In this document: positions 6,887 to 8,991 of the stretch, piece by piece
How positions within the stretch are numbered: the first letter of the stretch is position 1
Layout of the letters: each line of letters begins with the position of its first letter
DNA from: Candidatus Hydrogenedentota bacterium
GTDB taxonomy: Bacteria > Hydrogenedentota > Hydrogenedentia > Hydrogenedentales > SLHB01
Direction of reading: 5' to 3'
NCBI GenBank assembly: GCA_013349485.1
Contig: DUZM01000240.1
Location: 1-8,991 of the forward strand
DNA length: 8,991 nucleotides
The notes under the pieces: model-generated
What the model saw: only the letters and a program-made list of their open reading frames with translations
The model's database searches: none
Told to the model about the DNA's origin: nothing
Position numbers and translations under genes: made by a program

Positions 6887-7896
6887 GAACTTCTCCTCTT
6901 GGCGCCGAGGCAATGCCGCCGCACAAGCCAGAGACACGTGCCGAGCCCGAGCGGCACTTTGGCCGCGTAAGTGTGGACGGCGTACGCGGCCGCCACCGGC
7001 AAGGCGTACCCGCGCCGCCCCGCTTGAATGCATTTTCTGAGCACGATGCCGCCGGCAAAGAGCACGGCAGCAAGTTTCAGCCATACCGGCCCCGCAATCA
7101 ACGCGGCGAGGCAAATGAGCGCTGCCGCCATCCAGGCGACATTGCCCGCGGTTTCTTTTAGCCAAAGCCGCTCCGGGGAATGACAGCAGCGTGCGGCAAT
7201 CTCGGCGTACGTGGCGCCCATGCGCAGGTTCCTTCGCCAGTAATCCATGAATCTGCGGTATCCCAGCGCGTGGTCGGCCATTTTTCGGCCAAGTTGGTGG
7301 ATGGTTTGCTGGAGCTCATTTCGGACTCGCCAGCAGAGGTACGGTTCCTCTCCGTATTCGACGTTTTCGGGAAAACCGCCGAGTTTGACCAGTGTCTCAC
7401 GCCGGTACATTGCCGCGCCGCCGCAATGGCGGATCGGACCCTCGCGCGGCCCCCAGTCGATCTCGAGTGCGCGGGCGAAGGCGCCCGTGCCGACCTCATG
7501 GAGATTGCCGCAGACCGCCGCCGCCTCGGCATGATGGTCGAGGAAAGTCATTGCCGCTTTTGGCCAATCGGACGCAAGGGTCATATCGCTATCGATGAAC
7601 TGCACGTACCGTCCTCGGGCTGCCGCCAATCCAAGGTTGCGGTTCTCGGCGGCTTTCCGGCGCCGCTCGCCGCCAAGCACGAGGTCGACAGCGCACCCCT
7701 CGGCGATGCCTATGCTGTCATCCTTTGAGCCGCCGTCTACATAGATGAGTTCGGACGAGACACCGGCGGGCATTTCGGCACCCTGAATAGACCCGAGACA
7801 AGCCTTTAGCGAGGTCGCTTCGTTGTAACCGATTACGACGAAGCTTACGTTGGGAGGAATATGCTTTTCAGACGGGGTTGTCTCGCTGACGACCAT
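6883..7896 (-). CDS. Family 2 glycosyltransferase with C-terminal membrane helices
   Basis: The 337-residue enzyme should add a sugar to a lipid-linked or nascent surface glycan at the cytoplasmic face of the membrane. GT-A motifs are in order: VSFVVIGYNEATSL (17-30), the nucleotide-binding LIYVDGGSKDDS (50-61), the Arg-rich RRRKAAENRNLGLAAARGRY (78-97) typical of GT2 donor sites, and the metal-binding FIDSDM (100-105). The acceptor-side YGEEPYLCWRVR (181-192) follows, where Glu-Glu replaces the common Glu-Asp. Two to three hydrophobic segments follow (about 254-270, 272-288 and 296-324), before a basic tail. The start at 7896 has no good Shine-Dalgarno sequence (GACGGC about 7 nt upstream at best), so a slightly different start cannot be excluded. 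Its stop overlaps the next gene's GTG (GTGA), so the two are co-translated. Donor and acceptor are unknown. Confidence 0.92.
   Translation of the reverse strand: MVVSETTPSEKHIPPNVSFVVIGYNEATSLKACLGSIQGAEMPAGVSSELIYVDGGSKDDSIGIAEGCAVDLVLGGERRRKAAENRNLGLAAARGRYVQFIDSDMTLASDWPKAAMTFLDHHAEAAAVCGNLHEVGTGAFARALEIDWGPREGPIRHCGGAAMYRRETLVKLGGFPENVEYGEEPYLCWRVRNELQQTIHQLGRKMADHALGYRRFMDYWRRNLRMGATYAEIAARCCHSPERLWLKETAGNVAWMAAALICLAALIAGPVWLKLAAVLFAGGIVLRKCIQAGRRGYALPVAAAYAVHTYAAKVPLGLGTCLWLVRRHCLGAKRRSS
6893..6900 (-). promoter_or_regulatory. Shine-Dalgarno site that fixes the asparagine-synthase-like GTG start
   Basis: On the minus strand AAGAGGAG stands 6 nt before GTG (6886-6884), within the last codons of the upstream glycosyltransferase (Lys-Arg-Arg-Ser-Ser-stop). 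It argues strongly for GTG and against an ATG far upstream, and shows reading is passed from one gene to the next. Confidence 0.8.
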
Positions 7897-8007
7897 GTTT
7901 TCGCCGTCGCACGTACGCGAAACGCCGACGTTCTCCGTTGTGCGCTCTATTGCTCCGACAGCTCCCCGGTTGACAGTTGTCCTGCCGAGATCCGCGCCGA
8001 CGGCGAC
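7897..8007. other. Gap between the beta-helix gene and the glycosyltransferase operon
   Basis: The 111 bp between two minus-strand genes show no clear terminator (no GC stem with a T-run) and no convincing minus-strand promoter. A perfect TTGACA occurs at 7970-7975 but on the plus strand and with no matching -10. Whether the beta-helix gene is co-transcribed with the three downstream genes therefore stays open. Confidence 0.4.
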
Positions 8008-8991
8008 TCAGAGCGGGTCATACTCCGTGCTGCAATGGCCGTTGTCCCCTATTGGGGCCGGCGAAACGTTCGTGTTGTTGTCCTCGGCTTGTAACGCGAA
8101 GTAGTACGTTGCGGGCGACCCGTCCGACGAGGCGTCGGTATAGTTGAAAGAGCCCTGTTCGCCTGTCGACGTCAGCCCCGTGTCTTCCCAGTCGCCGGTG
8201 GCGATTTTGACCCAAAGCCGGACCTCGGCAAGTCCGGTGCCGCTGTTATCCGTGGCACCGGTATAGGCCACAGCAATGGGGAAATCTCTCACCTCAGGAG
8301 GGGAGGTTGCCCAACCCGGCACCGGTAGGTCGTTCGACGTATACACTTGGGTGCCCGAGTCCATGCCGGTCAGCGTACGCCATTCCGCGAGACTGTAAAG
8401 GTCCCCCGGCGCCACCACGTCGCCGCCGGCCTGGAACAACTCCGTTTCATCCGTCCAGTAGACGATATTCTCGTCGGTGTTGACTTCCGCGATTTGATCG
8501 GCGTCATTCTCTCGGAAGGAAATGACGCGGCTCTTGTCGGCATCCATGATGATGACGTTTTGTTCGATAACGATGTTTTCGTGCCGCACCCGGCCCTCAA
8601 AGGCTTCGAGTTCATAAGGCGACACTTCGAAGATGGGGTTCACGCGCACAGCGTTTCGAGCCGCCGTAATCGTATTGTGGGTGATGAGCAGGTCTTGGAT
8701 GGGGCCGCTCTTGACGCCCGGCGCGTACACCTTGATCCGCGAACTCGTGCTGGTATCCTGCGTCGTCAGCACGTTGTTCCGCACGACCAGGTCGTCCGAG
8801 GTATGGGTTTCGAGCATGACTTCAGCATCGATGATCGTGTTGCCCTCGAAAAGCGCGTTCGAGATCGTGTTTGAGATCTCTTCGGCGCCGGTACCCAGCC
8901 CGACGAGGCTGTAGTTGTATCGGGTGCCGTCGCCGTTATGGGCGCGGCCCCAAGACTGTGCCCACACCGAAGGCCCGGCAATGAAATACCC
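8008..8991 (-). CDS. C-terminal part of a secreted right-handed beta-helix protein with a terminal Ig-like domain (truncated by window)
   Basis: The frame is open from the right edge (first codon at 8991-8989) to TGA at 8010-8008, showing 327 residues; the N-terminus and any signal peptide are outside the window. Residues about 39-160 contain Asn-rich coils of the parallel beta-helix type (LFEGNTIIDAE, LVVRNNVLTT, LLITHNTITAARNAVRV, IVIEQNVIIMD), as in pectate-lyase-like or NosD-like surface proteins. A less regular stretch with Trp and acidic residues (165-230) follows. The last ~95 residues form a beta-sandwich: VAYTGATDNSGTGLAEVRLW, then YYFALQAEDNNTNVSPAP, ending CSTEYDPL. Such modules close many exported proteins of Hydrogenedentes/Planctomycetes-like bacteria and could serve anchoring or sorting. 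Low Lys and high Asn/Thr/Asp content fits an extracellular protein. It may bind or cleave polysaccharide; no catalytic residues can be assigned from the visible part. Confidence 0.85.
   Translation of the reverse strand, partial: GYFIAGPSVWAQSWGRAHNGDGTRYNYSLVGLGTGAEEISNTISNALFEGNTIIDAEVMLETHTSDDLVVRNNVLTTQDTSTSSRIKVYAPGVKSGPIQDLLITHNTITAARNAVRVNPIFEVSPYELEAFEGRVRHENIVIEQNVIIMDADKSRVISFRENDADQIAEVNTDENIVYWTDETELFQAGGDVVAPGDLYSLAEWRTLTGMDSGTQVYTSNDLPVPGWATSPPEVRDFPIAVAYTGATDNSGTGLAEVRLWVKIATGDWEDTGLTSTGEQGSFNYTDASSDGSPATYYFALQAEDNNTNVSPAPIGDNGHCSTEYDPL

Noticed and set aside
6887..7165. A 93-residue N-terminal extension of the asparagine-synthase-like protein
   Set aside because: This part overlaps the real glycosyltransferase in another frame, is Arg/Ala/His-rich, and GTG 6886 has a perfect ribosome binding site and a GTGA junction.
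7970..7975. TTGACA as a -35 promoter element
   Set aside because: It is on the plus strand, points into the 3' end of a minus-strand gene, and has no -10 element at 16-18 bp.

Overview
The window reads as a high-GC bacterial chromosome segment devoted to surface polysaccharide work, with a very large membrane-anchored sigma factor in its middle. No rRNA, tRNA, CRISPR array, insertion sequence or phage gene is visible. Two features suggest a member of Planctomycetota, Candidatus Hydrogenedentota or a related lineage. One is an ECF sigma factor continuing into a long C-terminal extension. The other is a right-handed beta-helix protein ending in a 'YTGATDNSGTGL...' type beta-sandwich. This placement is an inference from gene architecture, not from a marker gene.

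Left part, + strand: the last 41 codons of an unidentified gene (1-126) are followed by a 133-bp gap. A family 2 glycosyltransferase of the rhamnosyltransferase-like type follows (260-1246). After a 225-bp gap, which may hold a small minus-strand gene (1243-1386), comes a 966-residue protein (1472-4372). It carries ECF sigma regions 2 and 4, an alanine-rich linker, one transmembrane helix, and seven tandem carboxypeptidase-regulatory/Cna-B-like beta-sandwich repeats predicted to lie outside the membrane. It looks like a one-polypeptide transmembrane transcription switch and is the most interesting object here.

Right part, - strand, in transcription order: the C-terminal 327 residues of a secreted beta-helix protein (8991-8008, running off the window), a 111-bp gap, a second family 2 glycosyltransferase with C-terminal membrane helices (7896-6883), an asparagine-synthase-like ATP-dependent ligase/amidotransferase (6886-4973), and a left-handed beta-helix acetyltransferase (4980-4345). 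The last three overlap by 4 and 8 bp, with good Shine-Dalgarno sequences inside the upstream gene. This is the signature of a translationally coupled operon. A plausible joint role is sugar transfer followed by amidation and O- or N-acetylation of a surface glycan.

The sigma-factor gene and the acetyltransferase gene converge and overlap by 28 bp at their 3' ends. The asparagine-synthase-like protein has Ser where the family has its catalytic Cys2, provided the GTG start supported by the ribosome binding site is correct, so it probably does not hydrolyse glutamine by the usual route.
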